A DNA stretch of 64,000 bases from NCBI RefSeq assembly GCF_040096355.1, contig NZ_JBBMEX010000001.1, positions 248,001-312,000 of the forward strand. Direction: 5' to 3'. Shown here in pieces: positions 15,848-25,033 of the stretch. A program made the position numbers and the translations under genes. Origin of the DNA: Maccoyibacter intestinihominis (GTDB lineage: Bacteria; Bacillota; Clostridia; Lachnospirales; Lachnospiraceae). Each line of letters opens with the position of its first letter. Positions within the stretch are counted from its first letter, which is position 1. Below the pieces are notes generated by a model. It had not been told where the DNA came from and ran no database searches. It saw only the letters and a program-made list of their open reading frames with translations.

Positions 15848-15921
15848 AGATTAGGGTGTCAAAAGGCGGTTTCAAGTTGCCAGCCACTAAGTTGTGAGCC
15901 ACCGTTTGACACCCTAATCTT
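15847..15921. repeat. short inverted-repeat element (internally deleted copy)
   Basis: Perfect 17-bp terminal inverted repeats: AAGATTAGGGTGTCAAA at 15847-15863 and TTTGACACCCTAATCTT at 15905-15921. The outer 31 bases on the left and about 30 on the right match the 312-bp element at 28492-28803. The short copy equals the long one with 241 bp removed between two CAAGTT direct repeats. As RNA it forms a stable hairpin right at the stop codon of the preceding gene and may act as its 3' end. Confidence 0.8.
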
Positions 15922-15959
15922 ATAAATAGAATTATATAGATAGAAGAGGATATGCACAG

Positions 15960-16913
15960 ATGAAGTGGAATAAGTTTACAATTAAAACAACAACAGAAGC
16001 AGAAGATTATCTGAGTGCCATGTTAGATGAGATCGGTGTGGAAGGGATCGAAATTGAAGATAACGTCCCACTTTCAAAGGAAGACCAGTCGGCAATGTTT
16101 ATTGATTTTTTGCCGGAACTGCCACAGGATGACGGTACCAGTAAAGTGAGTTTTTATATAGATGCCGAGAATGATTATGAAGAGATTTTAGAGCAGGTCA
16201 AAGCAGGGATCGAAGAATGGCGTCAGTTTGTCGACATTGGAGAGGGCAGCATCATACAGAGTGAGACCGAGGACATTGACTGGCAGAACAACTGGAAAGA
16301 ATTTTTTAAAGCCTTTACCATTGATGATATTTTGATCAAACCGACCTGGGAGGAATTAAAAGAAGAGGATAAAGGAAGAATCTTGATCGAGATCGATCCG
16401 GGAGTCTCTTTTGGAACCGGAAAACATGAGACAACACAGCTTTGTATCCGTCAGCTCCGTAAATATATGAAGGATTCGGCAAAAGTCTTAGATGTTGGCT
16501 GTGGAAGCGGGATTCTTTCCATTGTTGCATTAAAACTCGGAGCAGGAGAGGTAGTAGGAACCGACATTGATAAAGACTGTATCATGTCTGCGAACGAGAA
16601 TTTAAAGGTCAATCATTTAGAAAATGCAAAAACAGAGTTCTATGTGGGAAATCTGATCGATGATACGCAGTTGCAGCAGACCGTTGGAAACGAGTGTTAC
16701 GATATCGTAGTGGCAAATATTTTAGCAGATGTCATTATCCCGATGGCACCTGTCATTCCGGCACGTCTGAAAAAAGGTGGTATTTTTATCACATCGGGTA
16801 TTATTGACTTTAAAGAGCAGGAAGTAAAAGAGGCTTTGGAAAAAGCAGGATTTGAGATATTAGAGACGAACTATCAGGGCGAGTGGGTCAACATTACAGC
16901 AAAAAAATGTTAA
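15960..16913 (+). CDS. prmA: ribosomal protein L11 methyltransferase PrmA
   Basis: 317 residues. Trimethylates L11. The N-terminal recognition domain is followed by a class I methyltransferase fold with DPGVSFGTGKHETT, the SAM motif KVLDVGCGSGILSI and the catalytic-site VVANILADVI. Usual length. It begins the group prmA-rsmE-nifS-thiI, tightly spaced on the plus strand; prmA-rsmE is a common Firmicute pair, often after dnaJ. Confidence 0.96.
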   Translation: MKWNKFTIKTTTEAEDYLSAMLDEIGVEGIEIEDNVPLSKEDQSAMFIDFLPELPQDDGTSKVSFYIDAENDYEEILEQVKAGIEEWRQFVDIGEGSIIQSETEDIDWQNNWKEFFKAFTIDDILIKPTWEELKEEDKGRILIEIDPGVSFGTGKHETTQLCIRQLRKYMKDSAKVLDVGCGSGILSIVALKLGAGEVVGTDIDKDCIMSANENLKVNHLENAKTEFYVGNLIDDTQLQQTVGNECYDIVVANILADVIIPMAPVIPARLKKGGIFITSGIIDFKEQEVKEALEKAGFEILETNYQGEWVNITAKKC

Positions 16914-16950
16914 GGTGTCTGCGATAAACAGTAGCAGAAGGAGAGAGGAC

Positions 16951-17697
16951 ATGCATCAGTTTTTTGTAGACAGAGAACAGATCGGAACAGAATATATAAC
17001 GATTACCGGAGAGGATGTAAAGCATATCAAAAATGTGCTCCGCATGAAAGAGGGCGAAGAAGTCCGTATCAGTGACGGTGCCGGTGGAGACTTCTTTTGT
17101 ACGATAGAAAAAGTAACTTCCGAAGAAGTACTTGCAAAGATCCTCCCAAAAGAAGCCGGGAATACGGAACTTCCAAACCGTATTTTTCTATTTCAGGCGG
17201 TGCCGAAAGGGGAACGCATGGAGTATGTGATCCAAAAGGCAGTGGAACTTGGAGTCTATGAGATCATTCCGGTAGAGATGAAGTACTGCGTGGTACGTTT
17301 AGACGATAAGAAAAAGGAGAAAAAAAGAGAGCGCTGGCAGGCAATTGCAAAGAGTGCCGCAAAACAGGCAAAGCGGAGCAGGATCCCGGAGATCCATCCG
17401 GTTATGAGCTATGATAAGGCAGTAGAGTATGCAAAGAACTGTCAGCTTTGTCTTGTGCCATATGAGAATGAGCGTGGCATGAAAGGTACAAGGGAAGTAC
17501 TGAAAAAAATAGAGCCGGGAATGGATATCAGTGTGATGATCGGGCCGGAAGGCGGTTTTTCCGAGGAAGAGATTGAGATGGTCAGGGAAGAGATGGAAGT
17601 GTTGTCCTTAGGAAAGCGGATCCTTCGCACCGATACAGCCGCAATTACCGTGATGAGCATGCTGATGCTGGAAATAGAAATGAAAGAAGAAGAGTAG
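16951..17697 (+). CDS. rsmE: 16S rRNA (uracil1498-N3)-methyltransferase RsmE
   Basis: 248 residues from the ATG at 16951 (AAGGAGAGAGG upstream). Upstream in-frame codons beginning at 16915 have no ribosome site. N-terminal PUA-like part (MHQFFVD, DVKHIKNVLRMKEGE), then a SPOUT domain with the knot motifs IGPEGGFSEEEI and LGKRILRTDTAAI. Methylates U1498 in the decoding site of 16S rRNA. Confidence 0.95.
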   Translation: MHQFFVDREQIGTEYITITGEDVKHIKNVLRMKEGEEVRISDGAGGDFFCTIEKVTSEEVLAKILPKEAGNTELPNRIFLFQAVPKGERMEYVIQKAVELGVYEIIPVEMKYCVVRLDDKKKEKKRERWQAIAKSAAKQAKRSRIPEIHPVMSYDKAVEYAKNCQLCLVPYENERGMKGTREVLKKIEPGMDISVMIGPEGGFSEEEIEMVREEMEVLSLGKRILRTDTAAITVMSMLMLEIEMKEEE

Positions 17698-17698
17698 A

Positions 17699-18856
17699 AT
17701 GGAAGCATATTTAGATAATTCTGCAACGACAAGATGTTCGGAAAGTGTCCGCGACATCATGTTACAGGTTATGATGGAAGATTACGGAAATCCGTCCTCC
17801 TTACATCTGATGGGAAAAAAAGCAGAGGATTATATCAAAGAAGCAAGAGAGAAAATAGCAAAGACACTGAAAGTAACGGAAAAAGAGATCGTTTTTACTT
17901 CCGGAGGTACGGAATCGAATAATTTAGCGATCATCGGAAGTGCCATGGCAAACCAACGTGCCGGAAAACATATTATCACAACGGCAATTGAACATGCATC
18001 GGTTGCAGCGGTGGTCGGTTTTTTAGAAGAACAGGGATTTGAGGTAACCATTCTTCCGGTGGATGAGAATGGACAGATCTCCTTAGAAGAATTAGAGGCT
18101 GCAATACGGGAAGATACCATTTTAGTGTCGATGATGCAGATCAACAACGAGATGGGAGCAATTGAGCCGATTGCCGAGGCAGGGGCATTGATCAAGAAAA
18201 AGAATCCGAACACCCTGTTTCATGTGGATGCGATCCAGTCCTACGGAAAATTGCGGATCTATCCGAAAAAAATGAGTGTGGACATGCTTTCTGTCAGTGG
18301 ACATAAACTGCACGGACCAAAGGGAAGCGGATTTTTATATATCAAAGATAAGACAAAAGTAAAACCGATCCTGTTTGGTGGCGGCCAGCAAAAAGGGATG
18401 CGCTCCGGCACAGAGAATGTTCCGGCAATTGCAGGACTTGGTGTTGCATGTGAGGAGATCTACCGGAATTATGATGCGAATTATGCACACCTTAGGGAAG
18501 TCAAGGAAGCATTTTTAAAAGGGATCGCCACCATAGAGGGAACACATATCAATGGCTGTGTGGGAGAGGATTCGGCACCGCACATTGTCAGTGTCAGCTT
18601 TGAGGAGATCGATAAGAGTGAGGCACTTTTACATGCCTTAGAAGACCGTGGCATTTATGTATCCGCGGGGTCTGCCTGCTCATCTAACAAACCGGCAGTC
18701 AGTGCGACCTTAAAAGCCATCGGTGTGCCAAAGGCAATGTTGACAGCGACACTGCGTTTCAGTTTTTCCGTGCATACAACGATCGAAGAGGTAGAGTACG
18801 CCTTGGATGCATTGCGGGAACTGCTTCCGTTTTTACGGAAATATCGCAGCCATTAG
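17699..18856 (+). CDS. cysteine desulfurase (NifS/IscS family), sulfur donor for ThiI
   Basis: 385 residues. PLP enzyme that strips sulfur from cysteine. Seen: LDNSATTR at the N-terminus, TSGGTESNN, the PLP lysine in SVSGHKLHGPKGSG, and the catalytic cysteine in SAGSACSSNKP. It starts one base after rsmE and is followed by thiI, the arrangement of Bacillus NifZ-ThiI. Hence 4-thiouridine synthesis is the likely main job rather than iron-sulfur clusters. Confidence 0.93.
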   Translation: MEAYLDNSATTRCSESVRDIMLQVMMEDYGNPSSLHLMGKKAEDYIKEAREKIAKTLKVTEKEIVFTSGGTESNNLAIIGSAMANQRAGKHIITTAIEHASVAAVVGFLEEQGFEVTILPVDENGQISLEELEAAIREDTILVSMMQINNEMGAIEPIAEAGALIKKKNPNTLFHVDAIQSYGKLRIYPKKMSVDMLSVSGHKLHGPKGSGFLYIKDKTKVKPILFGGGQQKGMRSGTENVPAIAGLGVACEEIYRNYDANYAHLREVKEAFLKGIATIEGTHINGCVGEDSAPHIVSVSFEEIDKSEALLHALEDRGIYVSAGSACSSNKPAVSATLKAIGVPKAMLTATLRFSFSVHTTIEEVEYALDALRELLPFLRKYRSH

Positions 18857-18887
18857 AAAAAATCACAGACAATAGAGAGGAAATACA

Positions 18888-20066
18888 ATGTATCAATCAT
18901 TTTTAATCAAATATGCAGAAATTGCGATCAAAGGAAAGAACCGACATTTATTTGAAGATGCACTGGTGTCTCAGATATGCCATGCACTGCGCGAGGTAGA
19001 CGGTGAGTTCAACGTCCGCAAAGAGCAGGGCAGGATCTATGTAGAGGCAGAGTCAGAATTTGACTATGAGGAAACGGTAGAAGCCTTACAGCATGTGTTT
19101 GGAATCGTGGGGATCTGCCCGGTGATCATGGCACAGGATGAAGGATTTGACGCCTTAGCCCAAATGGTTGTTGCGCATGTGAAAGAGGTCTATGGTGATA
19201 AGAGTCTGACCTTTAAAGTAGATGCGAGACGAGCCAGAAAGAATTATCCGATGACTTCCATGGAGATCAATGCAGAGTTAGGCGGCAGGATTTTAGACGC
19301 GTGTCCGAATATGAGTGTGGATGTCCATGACCCGGATGTAATGGTCCATGTGGAGATCCGAAATCAGATCAATATTTATTCGAGTGAGATACCGGGACCG
19401 GGAGGAATGCCGGTTGGTACAAACGGCAAGGCAATGTTGCTGCTTTCCGGAGGAATTGACAGTCCGGTTGCCGGATACATGATCGCAAAGCGTGGTGTCA
19501 GCATTGATGCAACATATTTTCATGCACCGCCATATACCAGTGAACGTGCAAAACAAAAAGTAGTAGACCTCGCAAAATTAGTTGCAAAATATTCCGGTCC
19601 GATCAATCTGCACATTGTCAATTTTACGGATATCCAGCTTGCAATCTATGAAAAATGTCCACATGATGAGCTGACCATTATCATGCGCCGTTACATGATG
19701 AAAATCGCAGAACATTTTGCAAAAGAGAATAAATGTTTAGGACTGATCACCGGAGAGAGTATCGGTCAGGTGGCAAGCCAGACCATGCAGTCATTAGCGG
19801 CAACCAACGAAGTATGTACGCTGCCGGTTTATCGTCCGCTGATCGGTTTTGATAAACAGGAGATCATTGAGATTTCTGAAAAAATTGACACCTATGAGAC
19901 ATCAATCCTTCCGTTTGAGGACTGCTGTACGATATTCGTAGCTAAGCATCCGGTAACAAAACCGAATCTGAATGTTATCAAACACTCAGAGCAGAAACTG
20001 AATGATGTCATTGATGAGCTGATGAAAACAGCAATTGAGACAACAGAGGTCATCAGAGTAGAATAA
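18888..20066 (+). CDS. thiI: tRNA 4-thiouridine synthase ThiI
   Basis: 392 residues. NFLD/THUMP N-terminus (about 60-165), then a PP-loop adenylation domain with LLSGGIDSPVAGYM. It lacks the C-terminal rhodanese domain of E. coli ThiI, as is normal in Firmicutes, but keeps a CC pair in EDCCTIF. Transfers sulfur from the neighbouring desulfurase to U8 of tRNA. Confidence 0.96.
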   Translation: MYQSFLIKYAEIAIKGKNRHLFEDALVSQICHALREVDGEFNVRKEQGRIYVEAESEFDYEETVEALQHVFGIVGICPVIMAQDEGFDALAQMVVAHVKEVYGDKSLTFKVDARRARKNYPMTSMEINAELGGRILDACPNMSVDVHDPDVMVHVEIRNQINIYSSEIPGPGGMPVGTNGKAMLLLSGGIDSPVAGYMIAKRGVSIDATYFHAPPYTSERAKQKVVDLAKLVAKYSGPINLHIVNFTDIQLAIYEKCPHDELTIIMRRYMMKIAEHFAKENKCLGLITGESIGQVASQTMQSLAATNEVCTLPVYRPLIGFDKQEIIEISEKIDTYETSILPFEDCCTIFVAKHPVTKPNLNVIKHSEQKLNDVIDELMKTAIETTEVIRVE

Positions 20067-20095
20067 AAAAATCCCGCCTGTTTTTCAGGCGGGAT
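20064..20095 (-). terminator. terminator between thiI and the convergent HPr-like gene
   Basis: ATCCCGCCTG (20071-20080) pairs perfectly with CAGGCGGGAT (20086-20095) around a T5 loop. On the minus strand the stem is followed by a run of Ts, so it best serves the HPr-like gene; on the plus strand only As follow. It may still end thiI transcripts. Confidence 0.85.
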
Positions 20096-20114
20096 AAAAA
20101 CCATAATTTAAAAA

Positions 20115-20348
20115 TTAGTCTACAATGTAAGGCTTTAAGATGTCCATGATCTCATCTAAATGATCTTCGGCATGGATGACTAATTCGATCGGTTTAGATA
20201 AATCCAGTGAAAAGATACCCATGATGGATTTTGCATCAATAACGTATCTGCCGGAAACCAGATCAAAGTCGAACTCAAACTGTGTGATAGCGTTTACAAA
20301 TGATTTTACCTTATCAATGGAGTTTAAAGAAATTTGTACTGTTTTCAT
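20115..20348 (-). CDS. HPr/Crh-like regulatory protein lacking the active-site histidine
   Basis: 77 residues with the HPr fold pattern. The PTS phosphorylation histidine region (normally GLHARPA near residue 15) is replaced by KVKSFVNAITQF, so it cannot relay phosphate to sugars. The regulatory serine motif is kept: DAKSIMGIFSLDLS. This is the combination seen in Bacillus Crh, a catabolite co-repressor phosphorylated by HPr kinase. Convergent with thiI, divergent from mtaB, with its own terminator. Confidence 0.85.
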   Translation of the reverse strand: MKTVQISLNSIDKVKSFVNAITQFEFDFDLVSGRYVIDAKSIMGIFSLDLSKPIELVIHAEDHLDEIMDILKPYIVD

Positions 20349-20446
20349 ATAAGTAGACCTCCCATAGTTACTATAGATGTTTGTTTAAGTGTAATCTTTT
20401 TAATTAGAAAAGTCAACCAGAGTAAAGGAAAAATAAAGGAAAAAGT

Positions 20447-21757
20447 ATGAGAAGAGCAGCACTGCATAATTTGGGCTGTAAAGTCAATGCTTACGAGACA
20501 GAGGCAATGCAGCAGATACTTGAAAAAGCAGGATATGAAATTGTTCCGTTTCAGGAGCAGGCAGATGTGTATGTCATCAACACCTGTTCCGTGACCAATA
20601 TGGCGGACCGTAAATCCAGACAGATGATACATCGTGCAAGGAAGCAGAATCCGGATGCCGTCATCGTTGCCGCCGGTTGTTATGTGCAGACGGCAGGCGA
20701 GCGGCAGGAAGAGGATGAAACCATAGACATTGTCATAGGTAATAACAAAAAACATGAACTTGCCGAAAGACTTGAAGAATTTTTTGAAAAACACGAAAAG
20801 GCAAGAGCCATGATCGATATCAACTGTCCAAAAGAGGGCTATGAGGAGCTTTCTTTAAGCAGAACGGCAGAGCATACCAGAGCGTTTATTAAAGTACAGG
20901 ATGGCTGTAACCAGTTTTGTACTTATTGTATTATTCCGTATGCCAGAGGAAGGGTAAGAAGCCGAAAACCTGCGGATGTGTTAGGCGAGATCCAAAGACT
21001 GGCAGAAAACGGCTATCAGGAAGTAGTGCTGACCGGCATCCATCTAAGCTCCTACGGCATAGACATTGAGGACGATCTGCTGCATTTAATAGAACAGGTG
21101 CATGAGATCGAAGGGATCCAGAGGATCCGTTTAGGTTCTTTAGAACCAAAGATCGTAACAGAGGAGTTCGCAAAGCGGTTATCGGAATTAGAAAAAATCT
21201 GTCCGCATTTTCATCTGTCGTTACAAAGCGGATGTGATGCAACGTTAGAGCGGATGAACCGTAAATATACAACCGAAGAATACGCAAAAAGCTGTGGATA
21301 TCTGCGTAAATATTTCAGAGAGCCGGCAATTACAACGGATGTGATCGTAGGATTTCCGGGAGAAACAGAAGAGGAATTTGCAGTAACAAAGCAGTATTTA
21401 GAAAAAATACATTTTTATGAAATGCATATTTTTAAATATTCCAAACGTCAAGGCACCAAGGCAGCAAAAATGAGCGATCAGATCGATGAACAGATTAAGA
21501 CGAAGCGGAGCAATGAACTGCTTGCCTTAGAGAAGAAAATGTCTAAGGAATTCCGGGATGCCCATATCGGAAAAGAAGATGAGGCATTATTAGAGGAACC
21601 GGTACAGATTGACGGTGTGGACTATTATGTCGGATTTACAAAAGAGTATGTCAAAGTAGCAGTCCGCTCAGAAAAAGACCTTTCAAACTGCATGGTTCGC
21701 GGCAGGATCGAAGGGGCATTGAATGAAAATGTATATCTTATGACAGCTTATAGTTGA
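20447..21757 (+). CDS. mtaB: tRNA t6A37 methylthiotransferase MtaB
   Basis: 436 residues. Converts t6A to ms2t6A at position 37 of tRNA. UPF0004 domain with three cluster cysteines (NLGCKVNAYE, NTCSVTN, AAGCYVQ), a radical SAM motif CNQFCTYC, and a C-terminal TRAM domain. The LGCKVN start distinguishes MtaB from MiaB and RimO. The 100-base gap to the Crh-like gene must hold divergent promoters. Confidence 0.95.
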   Translation: MRRAALHNLGCKVNAYETEAMQQILEKAGYEIVPFQEQADVYVINTCSVTNMADRKSRQMIHRARKQNPDAVIVAAGCYVQTAGERQEEDETIDIVIGNNKKHELAERLEEFFEKHEKARAMIDINCPKEGYEELSLSRTAEHTRAFIKVQDGCNQFCTYCIIPYARGRVRSRKPADVLGEIQRLAENGYQEVVLTGIHLSSYGIDIEDDLLHLIEQVHEIEGIQRIRLGSLEPKIVTEEFAKRLSELEKICPHFHLSLQSGCDATLERMNRKYTTEEYAKSCGYLRKYFREPAITTDVIVGFPGETEEEFAVTKQYLEKIHFYEMHIFKYSKRQGTKAAKMSDQIDEQIKTKRSNELLALEKKMSKEFRDAHIGKEDEALLEEPVQIDGVDYYVGFTKEYVKVAVRSEKDLSNCMVRGRIEGALNENVYLMTAYS

Positions 21758-21829
21758 ATTTTAATCCCGGATATATTAAAATGGGAATATCAGTTGTGCG
21801 AACGAAAGAGCAAATAAGGACGTGAAAAA

Positions 21830-22093
21830 ATGCAGGATTTAAAGAATACCCAGTACTTCAAAGTAGAAAAGGAACCACAGATGAAGGTGAGCGATGTCAT
21901 CGATGTTGTTTATCATGCATTATCTGAGAAAGGATATAATCCTGTGAATCAGATCGTGGGTTATATTATGTCAGGAGATCCTACCTACATCACCAGCCAT
22001 CGGAATGCAAGAAGCCTGATCATGAAGGTGGAACGTGATGAGTTAGTGGAGGAGATCCTGCGTGCATATATCAAAAATAATTCGTGGAAGTAG
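21830..22093 (+). CDS. ireB: IreB family regulatory phosphoprotein (DUF965)
   Basis: 87 residues. Family signature: V-YHALSEKGYNPVNQIVGYIMSGDPTYITSH-NAR (longest part at about 28-58). In Enterococcus, IreB is the substrate of the PASTA kinase IreK and controls cephalosporin resistance. Two threonines near the N-terminus are the enterococcal phosphosites; here the N-terminus has only one Thr (KNTQYF). In the usual Firmicute block with ruvX and DUF1292. Confidence 0.93.
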   Translation: MQDLKNTQYFKVEKEPQMKVSDVIDVVYHALSEKGYNPVNQIVGYIMSGDPTYITSHRNARSLIMKVERDELVEEILRAYIKNNSWK

Positions 22094-22105
22094 GGCAGAT
22101 ATTTT

Positions 22106-22528
22106 ATGAGAATCATCGGTTTGGATTTTGGCTCTAAGACAGTAGGTGTTGCAGTCAGTGATGAATTGGGGCTGACAGCACAGGGAGTCGAGATCATCAG
22201 AAGAGAGTCACCTAAAAAGCTGCGTCGTACTTTAGCAAGGATTGAGGAACTTGTTGTGCATTACCAGGCAGAACGGATTGTGCTTGGATATCCAAAGAAT
22301 ATGAATAATACAGAGGGTGAACGCTGTGAAAAGACGCTGGAGTTCAAAGAAATGTTAGAACGCCGGACGTCTCTTCCTGTCACGCTATGGGATGAGAGGC
22401 TGACAACCGTATCGGCAGACCGTGCCATGATAGAAGGAAATATTCGTCGTGAAGATCGTAAGCAGTATGTAGATAAATTAGCAGCAGTCTTTATTTTACA
22501 GGGATATCTGGATTCGCTGAAATTGTAA
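22106..22528 (+). CDS. ruvX: Holliday junction resolvase-like protein RuvX/YqgF
   Basis: 140 residues, RNase H-like fold: IIGLDFGSKTVGVAVSDE with the first Asp, ERIVLGYPKNMNNTEGER, and LWDERLTT with the catalytic Asp/Glu. Implicated in 16S rRNA 5' processing and possibly junction resolution. Starts 12 bases after ireB. Confidence 0.94.
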   Translation: MRIIGLDFGSKTVGVAVSDELGLTAQGVEIIRRESPKKLRRTLARIEELVVHYQAERIVLGYPKNMNNTEGERCEKTLEFKEMLERRTSLPVTLWDERLTTVSADRAMIEGNIRREDRKQYVDKLAAVFILQGYLDSLKL

Positions 22529-22577
22529 GAACACCAAAAGGGTGGAATAAGAAAAAAAGAATAGGAAAAAATAAAGA

Positions 22578-22844
22578 ATGGATAAGGTAGAATTTTTTGA
22601 TGAAGAGTCAAAGGAATACATAGAACTCTATGTATTAGAACAGACGCGTCTGAACGGAGCAGATTATCTGTTAGTAACCGTGGATGAAGAAGGAGATTCC
22701 GACGCGTTGATCTTAAAAGATACATCAGCACAGGGAGAAGAGGATGCCGTATATACGGTTGTAGAACAGGAGCAGGAGCTGAATGCCGTTGCAAAGATCT
22801 TTGCAGAACTGTTAGGAGAAGAAGCTGACATTGAGATGTCATAA
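22578..22844 (+). CDS. DUF1292 family protein (YrzB-like)
   Basis: 88 residues, acidic, beginning DKVEFFDEESKEYIELYVLEQT, with LVTVDEEGD in the middle. Small DUF1292 proteins lie downstream of ruvX in many Firmicutes; function unknown. No membrane segment or signal. Weak ribosome site. This is the last of the ireB-ruvX trio. Confidence 0.85.
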   Translation: MDKVEFFDEESKEYIELYVLEQTRLNGADYLLVTVDEEGDSDALILKDTSAQGEEDAVYTVVEQEQELNAVAKIFAELLGEEADIEMS

Positions 22845-22998
22845 ATAAAAGAGAATAAACAGCAATGACGATGGAGACTTTTGCTGATCTGGAGTATTAG
22901 TATTGCTAAAAAAAGGCAGAATACTGCGAAAAAGGGAAGTGCCATGGTGATTGCGTGATCATGAAAAGAAACGGAAAAATAAATTGTACGGAGGAATT

Positions 22999-24666
22999 AT
23001 GTTGAAAAAGAAACAAAACTCAAAATTGAAGATCATTCCACTTGGAGGATTAGAACAGATTGGAATGAATATTACTGCCTTTGAATATGAAGACAGTATT
23101 ATTGTTGTGGACTGCGGATTGTCTTTCCCGGAGGATGATATGTTAGGAATTGACTTAGTCATTCCGGATGTAACTTATCTGAAAGAGAATTTAGACAGGG
23201 TCAAAGGATTTTTTATCACACACGGTCACGAGGATCATATCGGTGCGATCCCATATGTTCTGCGTGATGTCAATGTTCCAATCTATGCTACAAAGCTGAC
23301 GATGGGAATCATTGAGCATAAATTAAGAGAGCATAATATGCTCACAAAAGTAAAAAGAAAAGTTGTAAAATACGGACAACATATCAATTTAGGATGCTTC
23401 CGTGTAGAATTTATCAAGACAAATCACAGTATCCAGGATGCGGCAGCGCTTGCAATCTATTCACCGGCAGGAATTGTTGTGCATACAGGAGATTTTAAAG
23501 TAGATTACACACCGGTCTTTGGGGATGCCATTGACTTACAGCGTTTTGGAGAAATCGGAAAAAAAGGTGTACTGGCATTAATGTGTGACAGTACGAATGC
23601 AGAACGTCCGGGATTTACGATGTCCGAAAAGAGCGTCGGTGCAACCTTTGATGAGATTTTTTCGGAGCATAAGAATACGCGTATCATCATTGCAACTTTT
23701 GCGTCGAATGTAGACCGTGTACAGCAGATCATCAACTCTGCAGAAAAATTTGGAAGAAAAGTAGGCGTCGAGGGACGAAGCATGGTCAATATCATTTCCA
23801 CAGCTTCAGAACTCGGCTATTTGAAGATACCGGACAATACCTTAGTGGAGACAGACCAGTTAAAGAATTATCCGGATGAAAAAACGGTATTGATCACAAC
23901 CGGAAGTCAGGGAGAGTCCATGGCGGCTTTATCCCGTATGGCAAACGGCACACATAAGAAAATTACGATCAAGCCGAAGGACACCATTATTTTCAGTTCC
24001 AATCCGATCCCGGGAAATGAAAAAGCAGTTTCCCATGTGATCAACGAGCTCTTCCAGAAGGGGGCAGATGTTATTTTCCAGGATGTCCATGTATCCGGTC
24101 ATGCCTGTCAGGAAGAGATCAAGCTGATCTATTCTTTAGTAAAACCGAAGTACTCCATACCGGTACATGGTGAGTACAAACATCTGATGGCGCAGGCAAA
24201 GGTAGTAGAAGACCTTGGCATGGATAAAGATAATATTTTCATCCTTTCTTCCGGAGATGTGTTAGAATTAGATGAAGAGGGCGCAGAAGTGACCGGAAGA
24301 GTCCAGACAGGAGATGTCATGGTAGACGGACTGGGTGTTGGAGACGTTGGAAATATCGTTCTGCGTGACCGCCAGCATTTAGCGGAAGATGGAATCATTA
24401 TCGTCGTGATGACATTAGAAAACGGTTCCGGAAGAGTGCTTGCAGGACCGGACATTGTTTCGAGAGGTTTTGTCTATGTCCGCGGCTCAGAGAGTCTGAT
24501 GGATGAGGCAAAAGCAGTTTTAGATGAGACCATGGATTACTGCATGGATAAAAATATTACCGACTGGGGAAAGATCAAATCCGAGATCAAGGATTCCTTA
24601 GGAGATTTTGTCTGGAAAGAGACAAAACGCCGTCCGATGATCATGCCAATTATTATGGAAGTGTAA
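22999..24666 (+). CDS. rnjA: ribonuclease J
   Basis: 555 residues from the ATG at 22999 (GGAGGAATT upstream). Metallo-beta-lactamase/beta-CASP nuclease with 5'-3' exo- and endonuclease activity in mRNA decay and rRNA maturation. Metal site HGHEDHIGA, then VHTGDFK and DSTNAERPG, the beta-CASP region, and VHGEYKHL. Normal length. I cannot tell J1 from J2 type with certainty. Its stop is one base from the next ATG. Confidence 0.95.
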   Translation: MLKKKQNSKLKIIPLGGLEQIGMNITAFEYEDSIIVVDCGLSFPEDDMLGIDLVIPDVTYLKENLDRVKGFFITHGHEDHIGAIPYVLRDVNVPIYATKLTMGIIEHKLREHNMLTKVKRKVVKYGQHINLGCFRVEFIKTNHSIQDAAALAIYSPAGIVVHTGDFKVDYTPVFGDAIDLQRFGEIGKKGVLALMCDSTNAERPGFTMSEKSVGATFDEIFSEHKNTRIIIATFASNVDRVQQIINSAEKFGRKVGVEGRSMVNIISTASELGYLKIPDNTLVETDQLKNYPDEKTVLITTGSQGESMAALSRMANGTHKKITIKPKDTIIFSSNPIPGNEKAVSHVINELFQKGADVIFQDVHVSGHACQEEIKLIYSLVKPKYSIPVHGEYKHLMAQAKVVEDLGMDKDNIFILSSGDVLELDEEGAEVTGRVQTGDVMVDGLGVGDVGNIVLRDRQHLAEDGIIIVVMTLENGSGRVLAGPDIVSRGFVYVRGSESLMDEAKAVLDETMDYCMDKNITDWGKIKSEIKDSLGDFVWKETKRRPMIMPIIMEV

Positions 24667-24667
24667 G

Positions 24668-25027
24668 ATGAATACAGTAGACGAGAGCCTGAATCATTTA
24701 ATAGAGGCAGTAAGAAACAGCAAAGAATTTCAGGATTATCAGATCGTGAAAGCAAAGGTCGAAAAATATCCTGAAAAAAAGAGAAGTCTTGACAAGTATC
24801 GTACCAGGATGTATAAGATACAGAACAATCATGGCGAGACCGATTTATACCATCATATTGATGAGATCGAGAGGGAATCAGAAAGATTCCGACAGGATGC
24901 GCTGATCGATGAATTTTTAACGGCAGAGCTCGCGCTTTGCCGCATGGTGCAGCGGATCAACTGGACACTGATAGAAGAACTGCACTTTGATATGGAAATC
25001 GATATGGAATTAGTCAAAGAGGAGTAG
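24668..25027 (+). CDS. YlbF/YmcA family protein
   Basis: 119 residues, all-helical (DUF964/YlbF family): begins SLNHLIEAVRNSKEFQDYQIVKAKVEK and ends in an acidic helix. In Bacillus, YlbF, YmcA and YaaT form a complex that redirects RNase Y cleavage. Placement directly after ribonuclease J fits an RNA-decay role, but which paralogue this is remains open. Confidence 0.8.
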   Translation: MNTVDESLNHLIEAVRNSKEFQDYQIVKAKVEKYPEKKRSLDKYRTRMYKIQNNHGETDLYHHIDEIERESERFRQDALIDEFLTAELALCRMVQRINWTLIEELHFDMEIDMELVKEE

Positions 25028-25033
25028 TATCAG

